Position numbers and translations under genes: made by a program
Assembly (NCBI RefSeq): GCF_022605165.1
Contig: NC_063069.1
Location: 868,001-932,000, forward strand
Source: Purpureocillium takamizusanense
Lineage: Eukaryota > Ascomycota > Sordariomycetes > Hypocreales > Ophiocordycipitaceae
Reading direction: 5' to 3'
Length of the DNA: 64,000 nucleotides
Notes under the pieces: model-generated
Database searches by the model: none
Seen by the model: the letters and a program-made list of their open reading frames with translations, nothing else
Told to the model about the DNA's origin: nothing
Part shown: piece by piece, positions 54,063 to 64,000 of the stretch
Numbering within the stretch: position 1 is the stretch's first letter
How the letters are laid out: each line of letters starts with the position of its first letter

Positions 54063-56242
54063 CTAGCACCTTTGACAGGCTGTGTCAGGGCAGTACCCAT
54101 GGCTGCACGAGAAGCTGCACAGGCCCTTATACCCGTCGCCCTCACCTGCCAGCGGGCACCCGTTAGTTCCCGTCTCAGGCGGCGGTGGCACCGCGGCGCC
54201 GTACTTGGTGCACTTGCAGGGGCCCGGCGGGCAGTACCCGTAGCGGCACGAGAAGCTGCACAGGCCCGAGTAGTTGCCGCTCTCGCCATCGGCGTTGGTG
54301 CCCTCAACGCAGACGTCTGCTTGAATTGTTAGCGTGTTCCTCTCATGGTAAGCCAGGGGGGGAAGGGGGGGTGGGGGGGTTGGCATGTGAAGGGGGTTAC
54401 ATACTTCCGCCGCCAGGGGCGCTCGTCACGGGAGGCTGCGTCGTCGTCGTCTTGGTCGAGGTCGTAGACTGGCCGGGCGTCGTCGACGACGTCGTGGTCG
54501 TCGTGGTCGTCTGGCCCGGAGGCGTGCTCACCGGCGGGTTGGTGCCGAGCGAGGGCTTCGCCTCACACGTCGAGACGTGCAAGCCGACGGTCAGCGAGGC
54601 GAGGCCGTGCGGCTGCAGCGGGTCGGAGAAGCCGGCCGGGAGCGAGCCGACGTAGGCGTTGAAGTTGTACAGCCCGCAGGGGCACACGTCGGAGATGTCC
54701 ATGAGCGAGGTGCCCTCGAGGACCGTGGCCGACCCGCGGCTGAGCTTGAACTTTTGCTGCCCGACGCCCGCGGGGACGGCAAAGATGTTGGCGCCGGCGG
54801 GGACGTTGTGCGTCGTCGACTGTTGCCCGCCCGAGGTGACGGTCACGGTGCCCGCCTCCTTGAGCAGCGTCGCCACGTACACGACGTCGTCCATCGTCTC
54901 CCACCCGTTGGGCCGGCCCATGAAGTAGTTGCCGCTGTCGTTGTCGGCGGGCCGCCCGGCCGTGGTGTCGGTGGCGTCGCAGTCGAGCGCCTTGAGCGTG
55001 CGGCGGTACCAGTAGACGACTTTCTCGTCGGTGATGTGGCCGTCGACAGAAGACGCCCCGGCCTTGTACGCGGCGATAAAGGGCGCCGACAGGTCGAGCC
55101 AGCCGTCGTGCGGCATGTCGTTGACCCATTTGGAGTTGCCATCGTCGTAGTGAGGCGAGTTGAGCGGCCCGACGTAGTGCGACTCGCCGTAGTCGTTCCA
55201 TGTCACGATCTCGAGCAGCGGGAAGCCCTTGCTGAGCACCTGCTGCCAGCGGTCGAAGAGGAGCGTCCCGCCGGGGAACACCCAGTTCTTGCTGTACGAC
55301 ACCTCGGGCCCAAAGTGCGTGGAGAACCACGGCGACACGGGCGCCATGTACGCCTTGCCGCTGCCGCCGAGCCAGCTGGTGTAGGCGTTGTCGCCGTCCT
55401 CGACGGTGACGGTGTGTCCGGGGGTCGGGGCCTTGTTGTTGCCGTTGTTGTCCCAGCCCTGGGATCGAGGTCAGTGTCACATTGATGTTGGGCATCTCAT
55501 GATCCAACAAGGGTCGGGTCTGGTCTGGGACGAGATGGTATTGATATAAGAGTTGATGAAAGTCCCCCTTACCAACCAGTTGAGCGCGCCGTCAATCTTG
55601 TCCGGCGCCGACTGCCCCGGGTGAAAGTTGGGCACAAAGTAGACGTTCTCGCCGGCCGCGCTCCGCATGGCGTCGACGTCGAGCCCGTCGCCCGCAAACG
55701 ACGACGCAAAGACGCGGCCCCCGTCGACGCGCAGCTGCGCCGCCTTGCCCGCGTACTGCTTGATCTTGGCGCCCACGCCCCCCGCGTTGCCGGGGCTCCA
55801 CCAGTTGAAGTCGAACGAGATGAAGACCTTGAGGCCGTTGCTGGCCGCCGAGTCGTACGCGTACCCCAGCTGCTGGTCCGTGTAGCCGTCGACGCCAATG
55901 TTGAGCGCGAAGGCGTCGATGCCCGCCGCCTTGGCCCTCTTCATGTCGTCGTCGTAGTCGCTCGCGCTGGTGCGGTCGCCCACGATGCCAATCTGACACG
56001 GGCACATTGATGGTTTGGTCAGTTTTCCCCGACCATACTGTAGTTATACGATTCAAGGAACACGAAGGGAAGGGCTATACCATAAAGTGGCAGAACACGA
56101 GGCGGTCGACGGCGGCCGCGCGCTTGGCCAGAGACGTGTCTTGCAGTGTTGGAGAGCCGCTCGCAACATGAACCGTGGAGAGGGCGGCCGCGCATAGCCA
56201 TCCCACCCCGACGTGGCGGAGAGCCTTGGAGAGAGAAAACAT
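54063..56242 (-). CDS. Secreted GH71 alpha-1,3-glucanase (mutanase) with tandem CBM24
   Basis: Four exons (56242-56081, 55992-55573, 55458-54405, 54316-54063) give 629 residues. A signal peptide (GWLCAAALSTVHVASG) leads into the GH71 catalytic domain: RLVFCHFM joined to IGIVGDRTSASDYDDDM, then DAFALNIGVD, FISFDFNWW, VYFVPNFHPG, YMAPVSPWFSTHFGPEV and LEIVTWNDYGESHYVGP, all typical. A Thr/Ser/Pro linker (about residues 510-545) precedes exon 4, which encodes two Cys-rich CBM24-type modules (GLCSFSCRYGYCPPGPC and GLCSFSCSHGYCPDTAC). The enzyme cleaves alpha-1,3-glucan of fungal cell walls, used in wall remodelling or attack on other fungi. TATA at 56359-56366. Confidence 0.92.
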
Positions 56243-57830
56243 GTCGACGACAACTAAGAGTTGTGCTTTTTGCAGTATCTCGATAGAGACTCCGAGTCTA
56301 GAAAAGACTTGCTCCAACAATCCAAACATGGACGTCAGGTGTGTCATCTCCTCGCAGCTTTATATACCGCCGTCCATGTCGTCTGCCGTCTGCCGTCGCT
56401 TTCCTCTCAATGCCACCCAAGTGCAGCACGGCAACCAAGGCAGAGAGGGGCATCATCTCCCGCGCGAAGGATTCGCGGCATACTATACTAAACCTCACCG
56501 TATACATACTAGCCTCGGCCGGGTGTTTTATTCGGGAGCGTCTGCAGGAACCGTCTCCGCATCGGGCCGAAGCCAAAACAACGCGGGGCTGCGGCGAGGG
56601 TGACATCGATCCCCAATACTAGGCCGCCAACGCACATCTCGGCGTCGGCGCCTGCCACGCGCCGGCGTTTCGCGAAAACCCATTCGCACCAGTGGGAGAG
56701 GAAGGACAGACAGGAGAGACGGGGCGGCCGGCTGGGACATACAGTATAGGCGCGGGTAAATTTCTCGCAACGCCACCCTGTGCTACCTGCCCGACTCGGG
56801 ACGGGGTATATAGGCACTTATTGCTGTGGCTACCTGGTTGTGTCGACGGCAGACACGGGAGAGGACACTAGACATTGATGAGTCTCTACGGCCTGGGGGC
56901 CAGGGGCTTGTCTGTTGCGGCTGCTGTTGAGATTGGTCAGCCTCCCTGTTTGGGGCTCCCGGTTTGGGATCCCGGTTTGGCCCTTCCTCGTTTGGGTCTG
57001 CAGCTATATAGCTGCATCTCTGCAGACCACAGTCATAGTCATAGTCTCTCCATATCATCCTTTTGAGCCTCATTGTGCTGTGCCCCCCTTTCTTAGCTGC
57101 AAACACCCCAGTACCCCACAAACTCTCCGCATGAGCAGCCACTGCCGAAGCCATGCCGCAGACAAGCCAGGAGGAGGCGCCTCCCATCAATGCCGACGGG
57201 ATCCACGTTTGATGAAGAGTCTGGTGCCACATCTCCGAGGCTGAACCACAACGGCTTTCGCCATCGAAACTAGCCGCGTAGCCACTTGTAGTCTATACGC
57301 GAGAAAATACTCCGGGCGCGAGTCGGCACCACTGTCTCTTCTGTGGCCGGATAGTACGAAGCATCATCGAGCCGAGTCCATGGCGAGATCAGGTCGGCCC
57401 TTTCGAATGCCCGCCGCCATGGCCGTCGCGGCAATGATTGACGGTTTTTGCGATGGGTTGCTACATGTACTGATAATTCATGAAAAGAGGCTGAGTGCAA
57501 AGGACCCCAGACAAGTTCGTGCCATCCAGTCATCTGGACGTGTTGAGCAGCTTTCTGGCATCTATCAATTGATCTCTCGAGTGGTAACGTCGGAGGTGTA
57601 GTTAAAGTGGAATCGATACATCGCCGATAAGAAAATTGCATTGAAAGGAAATCATTACATGACAAGTCAAAAAAAATATCCGCAGCACCATTTGATGTAA
57701 GCCTACATGGCGTTTGGAGATGTCGATATGTGGGCTCTTCTGCTGCGCGTGCCATGGTCCCCACGACATCAAATGCTCCCTCGACCCCGTGGCATCGAAA
57801 ACACAAGACTGGGTCAGGCCTTTTGTGAAA
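56243..57830. other. Intergenic, 1.6 kb
   Basis: Promoter of the mutanase gene and sequence downstream of the cryptic cysteine-rich gene. The long minus-strand open frame at 57270-57806 has no family features and is not accepted as a gene. Confidence 0.5.
56359..56366 (-). promoter_or_regulatory. TATA box of mutanase gene
   Basis: TATATAAA on the minus strand about 120 bp before the ATG at 56242. Confidence 0.45.
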
Positions 57831-58336
57831 TCACAACTCAAACCCCTTCACTTTCTCCTCCAAGCCACCTGTCTCACCGCGCCCAATTGAAGTGTCCGAT
57901 AGTGCCAACGGCCCGGCCCGGCCCGGTGGCCGAGCCGTTCACTTACAATAGACGTCGTATTTGCAAGGGTCTGTTAGTTCTTCGCCGGTGACTGGGACGG
58001 TTCTGTTGACGATGCAAAGCCCGGGTGTCCCAATCTAGGTACACAGTCCCCTTGAAGTCAGCATGCGGAGGCCAAACAAGGTCAAGGCATGGAACAAAAC
58101 GTTACATTCATGGATAGAACCTCGCTGCATTCGAGTACATAAGGGATGATTTTGAACTTGATCACGCCACGCGAGCATGTCCAGATCTTCCATTGGACTT
58201 CGCAGGTACTCCCTTCCCCCAACAACGTCTGCCGGTCGTAAGCTTCATTGTCAAAATCTCGACCTTGATATGAGAACGTACCCCGGGGAGAAGAGAATTG
58301 TGTAGATTGCAAACTCTGTTCGCATTGGATATATGC
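57831..58336 (-). CDS. Cryptic cysteine-rich small protein gene (5' end unresolved)
   Basis: Three exon-like blocks keep frame through good introns: about 58336-58106 (5' limit unknown), 58034-57947 and 57868-57831. The second intron has a perfect GTAAGT donor. Joined, the C-terminal part carries regularly spaced Cys: GEGSTCEVQWKIWTCSRG, VLECSEV, TPGLCIVN, TDPCKYDVYC, ending CGLEEKVKGFEL. No ATG or signal peptide lies in the open part of the first block, so an upstream exon is needed. Small secreted cysteine-rich proteins of this size are common in fungi. No family is recognised and expression is unproven. Confidence 0.35.
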
Positions 58337-59256
58337 TTAAGAGAGAGCCCTGACGGCCAGCTCATATTCTCTGATGATGGCGCGATGATTCAATGAGAGC
58401 AAGCCAACTGTAGAGCTAGTAGTATCCGACTGGGAGCGCGTCTGTTTCGGGGACACGGTGATGTGGCATGCAAGGATGGTGAATGAATAGAAGGGGAGAA
58501 GAAAAAGAGAACAGCCAGCAGCTGCGATATATGTCCGATATACGGGGGCCCTTCTTATGAGCTCCGTCTGGTATCTTTTACCCAATGGGAAAACATGGTG
58601 TCACTAGGTAGCACTGTTATGCGTCACCGTGATCAACCTGTAAGCCGTGCGTGTCGCGCCTGGCGACCACCAAGGCCACATACAGGCGCAAAGCACGGTG
58701 CGAGGGCTTGCCCTGACGCTATTGATAAGAGACTGTTCAGCCTGAGTGAAGGGCTCTCCCTAACGTTCAGTCCAAGTCGTGTGTCATGCCCATCGGCTGG
58801 GGCTGCACAGAACCCTCCGATGCACTAAAAGCATTAGGAAAGGGAATTGGTCAGGAGGGAGGAGGGGGCGGCCATTTAGAATGGCTGGTCAGGATACTAC
58901 GCGGTAGTTACTGCGGCTTGAACTTTGTCACTGAAAAAAGATCGTTTTCTAAATCAGTGTTGGCGTTGTCCAAGCCCACACACAACGGTTGCGTCAAGGG
59001 CACCTGGATTTCGTGCGAGATTTGTTTGCCCACTTCGCATCCTGCGTCCAGTCGGCTGGCTGTGGAACAGTCAATGACAAACCACAGGTTTCAGCCCACG
59101 ACTGGCGAGATAGGCATCGGCGATGCCGGTACGGTTTACATCATTGAGGGACGTAAGACCCCGGCACAGAAGGCCAGAGACCCCGGTCGAGTCGAGTCGC
59201 TACGTATCACAAAACGATAAGACAAGGGCTTGGCCTCGCCTCGCCAGCAGCACCCC
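58337..59256. other. Intergenic
   Basis: About 0.9 kb; it may hold the missing first exon of the cysteine-rich gene. Nothing else is supported. Confidence 0.45.
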
Positions 59257-60807
59257 ATGGGGAAGGCGTCGAGATTCGAGAAAACGCGGGGTTCCCGTCT
59301 GTACATGGACACCGTGTCTCTTTCGTCATCAGCAACCGACACCATGGCACCGGTGGTAGCATCTGTGGAACGGATGGTGACGCTCTCGCGCGAAATCTCC
59401 GACAAGACAAAAATCGTTGCCGACTTTCTCTCTGCAAATGGCCTGGAAGCCGCGTCCCTTGACGTCAATGGACTCGCCGAGTTCCCGATATCGCCCAAGG
59501 ATGAGGAGGCGTACCGGGCACGCATGGACTTGATTTCCCTCACCAAAGAGCTCCATGACGTCTGTATCGGGCCCAAAGAGGGCCTGCGTCACTTGGGCTG
59601 GGATGTAGGTCGTGCCACGCAAAATCTCACAACGAAGCACCCGCGTGTACGATATACTGACAGGTCCGATATCGATTGGGGCTTTGGCATAGTGCGTCAA
59701 TAACCTCTCGCTGCAAGCGGTGTGGGACTTCAAGATCCCTCACCTCGTGCCGTTGGACGGCACCATCTCGTACGAGGAGCTCGCAGCCAAGGCCTCTGAG
59801 CTCAACGGACTGGACATTCCCATGCTCAACCTGCGTCGCCTGGTCCGGCATGCCATGACCAACCGCATCTTTGTCGAGCCCGAAGCGGGCCGCGTGGCAC
59901 ACACGCGCATGTCGCGGCTGCTTCGTGAAGACGCACCTCTGGACAACTGGGTCGGGTTCATGTGCAATGACCTGTGGCTGCCCATGGCCAATGCGGTTGG
60001 CGCGATGAAGAAGTGGCCAGGCAGCGAGGAGCCCACAGAGACGGGCGTCAACCTGGCCTATAACCAGTCCCTCCCGTGGTTCGACTACCTGCAGCAGGAT
60101 GAGGCCTTTGCCAAGAGATACAATCTCGCCATGCAGGCACACGGCGGCGGGGAGGGATACTCGTTGGCGGCTACAGTGGATGGGTATCCGTGGGGTGACC
60201 TTCCCAAGGGCGCAACGGTGGTTGATGTGAGTCGTATTCCGCTGTTGAACAACATAGCGGGCCCTTGTGTCGCTGATGCCACCGCGTGCAGATGGGCGGA
60301 AACCAGGGCTACGTCTCCCTTGCCATCGCCAAGGCCTTCCCGGATCTGCGGTTCATCGTGCAGGACACGGCCGGGATGCGCACAGACGAAACAACAGGCC
60401 ATGTCCCCGACGTGCTGCAGTCCAGGGTGCAGCTCACGACGCACGACTTCTTCACGCCGCAGCCCGTCGTGGCGGAAGCGTATTTCTTTCGCATGATCTT
60501 CCACGGCTTCGCGGACAAGTACTGCGTCAAGATCCTCCAGGCGCTCGTACCGGCGCTCCGTCCCGGTGCCAGGATCATCATCAACGACGGCGCCCTGCCT
60601 GAGCCCGGCACGGTGGGCTACATTGAGGAGCGGACGATGCGGACCCTGGACCTGGTTATGCAGGTGGCGGTCAATGCGCGTGAGAGGGAGCCGGACGATT
60701 GGCGGCAGCTGTTTAAGCGCGCCGATGAGCGATACAAGTTTAACAGGATCTGGAGGCCGGATAGCTCGCGCATGTGGTTCATTGAGGTGGAGTGGACGGG
60801 CTCGTAA
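59257..60807 (+). CDS. SAM-dependent O-methyltransferase (plant/fungal type)
   Basis: Three exons, 59257-59604, 59693-60226 and 60292-60807, give 465 residues. An N-terminal helical dimerisation and winged-helix part includes LSLQAVWDFKIPHLVPLDG. The PF00891-type catalytic half has motif I split by intron 2 (GATVVD joined to MGGNQGYVSLAIA, in place of the usual VDVGGGxG), then RFIVQD, RVQLTTHDFF, AYFFRMIFHGFAD and RIIINDGALPEPG. The DDW near residue 435 is usual. It methylates a hydroxyl on a small aromatic or polyketide substrate. No polyketide or peptide synthase is in the window, so the pathway is unknown. ATGs at 59305 and 59344 (CACCATGG) are possible alternative starts. Confidence 0.85.
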
Positions 60808-61466
60808 AGGCGACTGCGTGTAGTCCGCATCAAACAAAAGTCACGACTCAAGCTGTTGAGCAGCGTTCGGTCCATAGGGACACGACATATATCTACATAG
60901 GATTGAAGGGACATATTGCCTTGCCCAGCTTAAATTGTATGGTATCCGGCGCGCTAGCTCGGATAGTCACAGCCGTGGTCCAACTTGCTCTTTGCATGCG
61001 TCTGATCCGACCTTGATGGCCAGTCCTCCGCCGCGCCGGCCCGGAATCCCGTTGATGTCCGGTGCGCTCCCGGCCGGAAAAGCGGGGCCACCTCCGTCGC
61101 ACCAGCACGACTCCCGCTGCTATCCCCAGACTGGGACAACAAGCACGAAGAGAATAGGGGGTTTGAGGGAATCGGCGGTATTTCGCGACCTAGTTTACGG
61201 TGGTGGACAACTGCCATAAACCTACGGAGGAGGCTGGGAGGAGGGCCCGCTGTCGCGCGGAGCAGAGAGTCCTGAGTCAATGACGTCGTGCTGATTGCAG
61301 CGCCGATGCCCGATTTCAGCGTGTCATCGTCATAACCCCGTCAGGCAAATTAGCGTTGTCGCGTGGTATAAGAACGTTTACGCGGCATCACGTAAATAAT
61401 AGGAGGGAGAGAGTGAGAATGGGATAGTGAGAGCCATTCCTAGTAATCTTGACATATAGCACAATA
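60808..61466. other. Intergenic, promoter of alcohol dehydrogenase
   Basis: No gene supported; TATA at 61367-61372. Confidence 0.5.
61367..61372 (+). promoter_or_regulatory. TATA box of alcohol dehydrogenase
   Basis: TATAAG about 95 bp before the ATG at 61467. Confidence 0.4.
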
Positions 61467-63189
61467 ATGGCAGCGCAAGCAGCATACGCGGCGGAAAAGG
61501 CCATCGGCCATGGCGACAACGCCGTCACCCAGCAGGACGTGGCTGATTACGGCGAGACGGGCAGGGCGGGCGAGACCATGAAGGCACTCGTCTGGCAAGC
61601 CAAGAACAAGGTCGAGATGGGTGTGTACTCCCCTGTATGCGGAATACGACTCACCCTCATGCATGCAACTGACGAACATTGGACAAAAAAGTCGACGTGC
61701 CGCGACCCAAGATCCTCGAAGACCGCGACGTCATCCTCAAAGTCACGGGCTCCACCGTCTGCGGCTCCGACCTCCACCTCCTGCACGGCGCCGTCATCCA
61801 AATGTCCAAGGGCGACATCCTGGGCCACGAGTTCTGCGGCATCGTCGACGAGGTCGGCGCGGGCGTCGATCCGGCCAGGGTCCGGGTCGGCGGGCGCTAC
61901 GTCGCGTCGTTCCAGATCGCGTGCGGCGACTGCTTCTTCTGCAGGCAGAAGCTGTCGTCGCAGTGCGAGAGGACCAACGCCAACACGACGGAGCGGGCCA
62001 TGTACGGCGGCCGCACGGCGGGCATGTTTGGGTACGCGCACTTTACGGGCGGCTTCGCGGGCGGGCAGGCCGAGTACGTCCGCGTGCCGCTGGGGGACGT
62101 GAACCTGCTGGAGATTCCGGACGACGTGCCTGATGAGAAAGGTAAGTTGCAACAGCAGCAGCAACAGCAGCATCCCTTGTTAGCTACATGGCCCCCTTGG
62201 GGGGAGAAAAGCATCGTACGCGCGCCTGACACCGCAGTGTAGCCCTTTACCTCTCCGACGTGCTGGCAACCTCGTACAACTGCGTCAAAGACACGGCCGT
62301 ATACCCAGGCGACGAGGTGGCCATTTTCGGCGCCGGTCCAATCGGCCAAATGTGCGGCGTCTTTGCGCTCCAGGAGGGCGCCTCCAAGGTCATATTCGTC
62401 GACACGGAGCCTCGTCTGTCCTTTATCAAGGAGCACTTCCCCGCGCAGCACCAGGGCAAGATGGAGCTCGTCGACTTCAAGGCGCTGTCCCACGGCGTGA
62501 CGTCGGCCGAGACGGTCGTCAGCCGGCTCAAGGAGCTCTGCGGCGGACGCGGCCCGGACGCGGCGCTCGAGTGCGCGGCGGGCGAGTACGCCAAGGGCTG
62601 GATGCACTGGCTGGAGATGGCGACGGGGGCCGAGACGGACACGAGCGAGATTATCAACGAGATGGTCGAGGGCGTGCGCAACTATGGGCGCTGCGGCGTG
62701 ACGGGCATCTACGTGGGCTACGTGAGTTTCTCTCTCCCTCTCTCGCTCTTGTTCCCTTCACCCTTCAGGGGGTCGCTCAACCCTCTTCGTTCCTTGTTCT
62801 TTTCCGCGTTCCCAAACGCATCAATGCCCAGTTCCTTCATCACAAGGTGTGAGCTTTTCAACGTTGACCTCGACTAACACACGGGTGTGACCCCCCCTCC
62901 CCCCTACCAGACCAACCACTTCAACATCGGCTCGCTGATGCAGCGCGGCATCCGGCTCATCGGCAACGGGCAGGCCCCCGTGCACAAGTACTGGGAGGAG
63001 CTGCTGGAGATGATCCGGCGCGGCGAGCTGGACCCGCTGCAGATGGTGTCGCACCGCGTGCGGCTCGAGGACCTGGACAAGGTGTACTACAAGTTTGAGA
63101 AGAGGGAGGACGGCATGCAAAAGGTGTTTGTCGAGACGCGCTTCTCGCTGCCGGCGGCCCAGGGGAGCCCGTCGCTGACGACGTATTGA
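61467..63189 (+). CDS. Zinc-dependent alcohol dehydrogenase (MDR family)
   Basis: Four exons, 61467-61620, 61692-62141, 62243-62721 and 62911-63189, give 453 residues. Catalytic-zinc ligands are in STVCGSDLHLLHGA (Cys) and ILGHEFCG (His-Glu); the structural zinc lobe is ACGDCFFCRQKLSSQC. The NAD-binding motif is VAIFGAGPIGQMCG with VDTEP at the end of beta-2. The layout, with an extra 40 residues before MKALVW and a long C-terminal half, matches formaldehyde-dehydrogenase-like or threonine/polyol-type MDR enzymes of fungi. It oxidises an alcohol with NAD; the substrate is undecided. Intron 2 carries a CAG/CAA repeat. It lies just downstream of the O-methyltransferase on the same strand, with separate promoters. 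Confidence 0.88.
62150..62172 (+). repeat. CAG/CAA microsatellite in ADH intron 2
   Basis: Run of CAG and CAA triplets within intron 2; likely polymorphic. Confidence 0.8.
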
Positions 63190-63801
63190 ATGATTATCGT
63201 GTGCCCCGGGTCTCGGAGTTGCTGGGGGAGGGAGTTTAGCGAAGGTGGTGGCGGAGTTGGGGAGCAGCGCGGGAGCCAAAAAAGATGGAAGATGCTCGTG
63301 GTAGTGCTGTTATCATTTCCAGTCTAGGAATGCCACCGGTCGTTTCTTTTAAGCCAAGACCCGTAATGATAAAGTCGTCAAGAAGTTGGAGTTGCCAAGT
63401 TGCCCTCACGCGGCCACATCTGCACGGTTTATTCCTCTAGAGTCTAGGCATCCGCCAGCTGGCAGAGAGCCGCACCTCAGCCAGCGTGGAACCCCTGGCT
63501 GCCAGCCACGGAGCACCCACCACAGGGCGTTGGCCGCTGATTCAGGTACCCGTCTGCTACAGGAACCCGCCCGCCCGCCCGCCCGCCGGCGCCCAAGCTA
63601 CTAGATTCAGGCCACCGAGCCGCCAAGGACCTGTGCTGAAGTGGATCCATACCACAGGGGCCACTCCTGATCCAACGGCACTGCGACCCTCATCAACGGC
63701 CACCTCATCACCACCACCGGCACTCACTCACACACACAACACCCCTCATCACCACCGCCTCACCTCACCTCAACTGCCCCCCCCCTCCCCCCTCCCTCAA
63801 C
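63190..63801. other. Intergenic, promoter of RFT1
   Basis: No gene supported. A CCGC tetranucleotide run at 63566-63589 and a C/A-rich leader before 63802. Confidence 0.5.
63566..63589 (+). repeat. CCGC microsatellite
   Basis: Tandem CCCG/CCGC units upstream of RFT1. Confidence 0.75.
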
Positions 63802-64000
63802 ATGGCGCCACAGGCCTCCATGGTCCGCGGCGCCTCCCTGCTCATCCTATTGCAGCTCCTCTCCCGCCTCGCCACTTTCGTCGCCAACCAGCTGCTGCTG
63901 CGCTTCCTCACCGCGCCGCTCCTCGGCGTCGCCACCCAGCTCGAGGTCTACTACCTCTCCGTCCTCTTCTTCGCCCGCGAGAGCCTGCGCGTCGCCATCC
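63802..64000 (+). CDS. RFT1: RFT1, oligosaccharide-lipid flippase-family protein (partial)
   Basis: The first 66 codons before the window edge. The block [20 protein letters not shown] leads into [20 protein letters not shown] and [11 protein letters not shown], the conserved N-terminus of Rft1. Rft1 is an ER multi-pass membrane protein needed for use of Man5GlcNAc2-dolichol in N-glycosylation; its exact flippase role is debated. The rest of the gene lies beyond 64000. Confidence 0.88.
   Translation, partial: MAPQASMVRGASLLILLQLLSRLATFVANQLLLRFLTAPLLGVATQLEVYYLSVLFFARESLRVAI

Noticed and set aside
57270..57806. A 178-codon minus-strand open frame downstream of the cysteine-rich gene
   Set aside because: No motif, signal peptide or intron logic; the start region overlaps what looks like the 3' part of another gene.
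59257..63189. A secondary-metabolite gene cluster
   Set aside because: Only two tailoring-type enzymes, no polyketide synthase, peptide synthetase or terpene cyclase in the window.

Overview
The window is nuclear DNA of a filamentous ascomycete, most likely a Sordariomycete and perhaps Hypocreales; the order is inferred from overall protein character only. The evidence is short GT-AG introns (about 37-140 bp) with CTAAC/CTGAC-like branch sites, one gene per promoter, TATA boxes about 90-145 bp upstream of many starts, and fungal-specific families (Zn2Cys6 regulators, WSC protein, GH71 mutanase with CBM24, siderophore MFS, ACR3, CBP6, BSD2). No rRNA, tRNA, CRISPR or recognisable transposon was seen.

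Layout. 0.6-4.6 kb: an intronless siderophore-type MFS transporter with an exact iron-repressor GATA consensus upstream, then an EHN-type epoxide hydrolase. 4.6-14.3 kb: a putative mannan/mannooligosaccharide locus with a secreted GH2 beta-mannosidase (now a pseudogene), a divergently oriented sugar transporter, and an intact intracellular beta-mannosidase. 15.1-21.2 kb: an ACR3 arsenite-efflux gene, a broken Zn2Cys6 regulator and a secreted M20-type amidohydrolase. 21.2-26.2 kb is gene-poor. 26.2-35.4 kb is mostly housekeeping: a small Zn2Cys6 protein, the mitochondrial citrate carrier, CBP6-like, BSD2-like, protein-isoaspartate methyltransferase and a WSC-domain surface protein. 37.6-47.7 kb: an atypical SDR, an ILTGVT-repeat surface protein, a small secreted protein, an orphan and a long coiled-coil protein. 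49.7-64 kb: a Rieske/AIF-type reductase, a secreted pentapeptide-repeat protein, a GH71 alpha-1,3-glucanase, a cryptic cysteine-rich gene, an O-methyltransferase, a zinc alcohol dehydrogenase and the first bases of RFT1.

How the genes work together. In the 4.6-14.3 kb locus the extracellular enzyme would release mannose-type sugars, the transporter would import them, and the cytosolic enzyme would finish hydrolysis. The extracellular member carries four in-frame TAG codons, each where a CAG (Gln) fits the reading frame, plus at least two frame breaks. The regulator gene at 17.1-19.2 kb shows the same kind of TAG plus loss of half its zinc cluster. Intact genes nearby end in genuine TAG stops, so codon reassignment is unlikely; C-to-T decay (RIP-like or ordinary) is the simpler reading. 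No clearly new multi-gene system was found. The best leads are this decay pattern, the two repeat proteins and the cryptic cysteine-rich gene.
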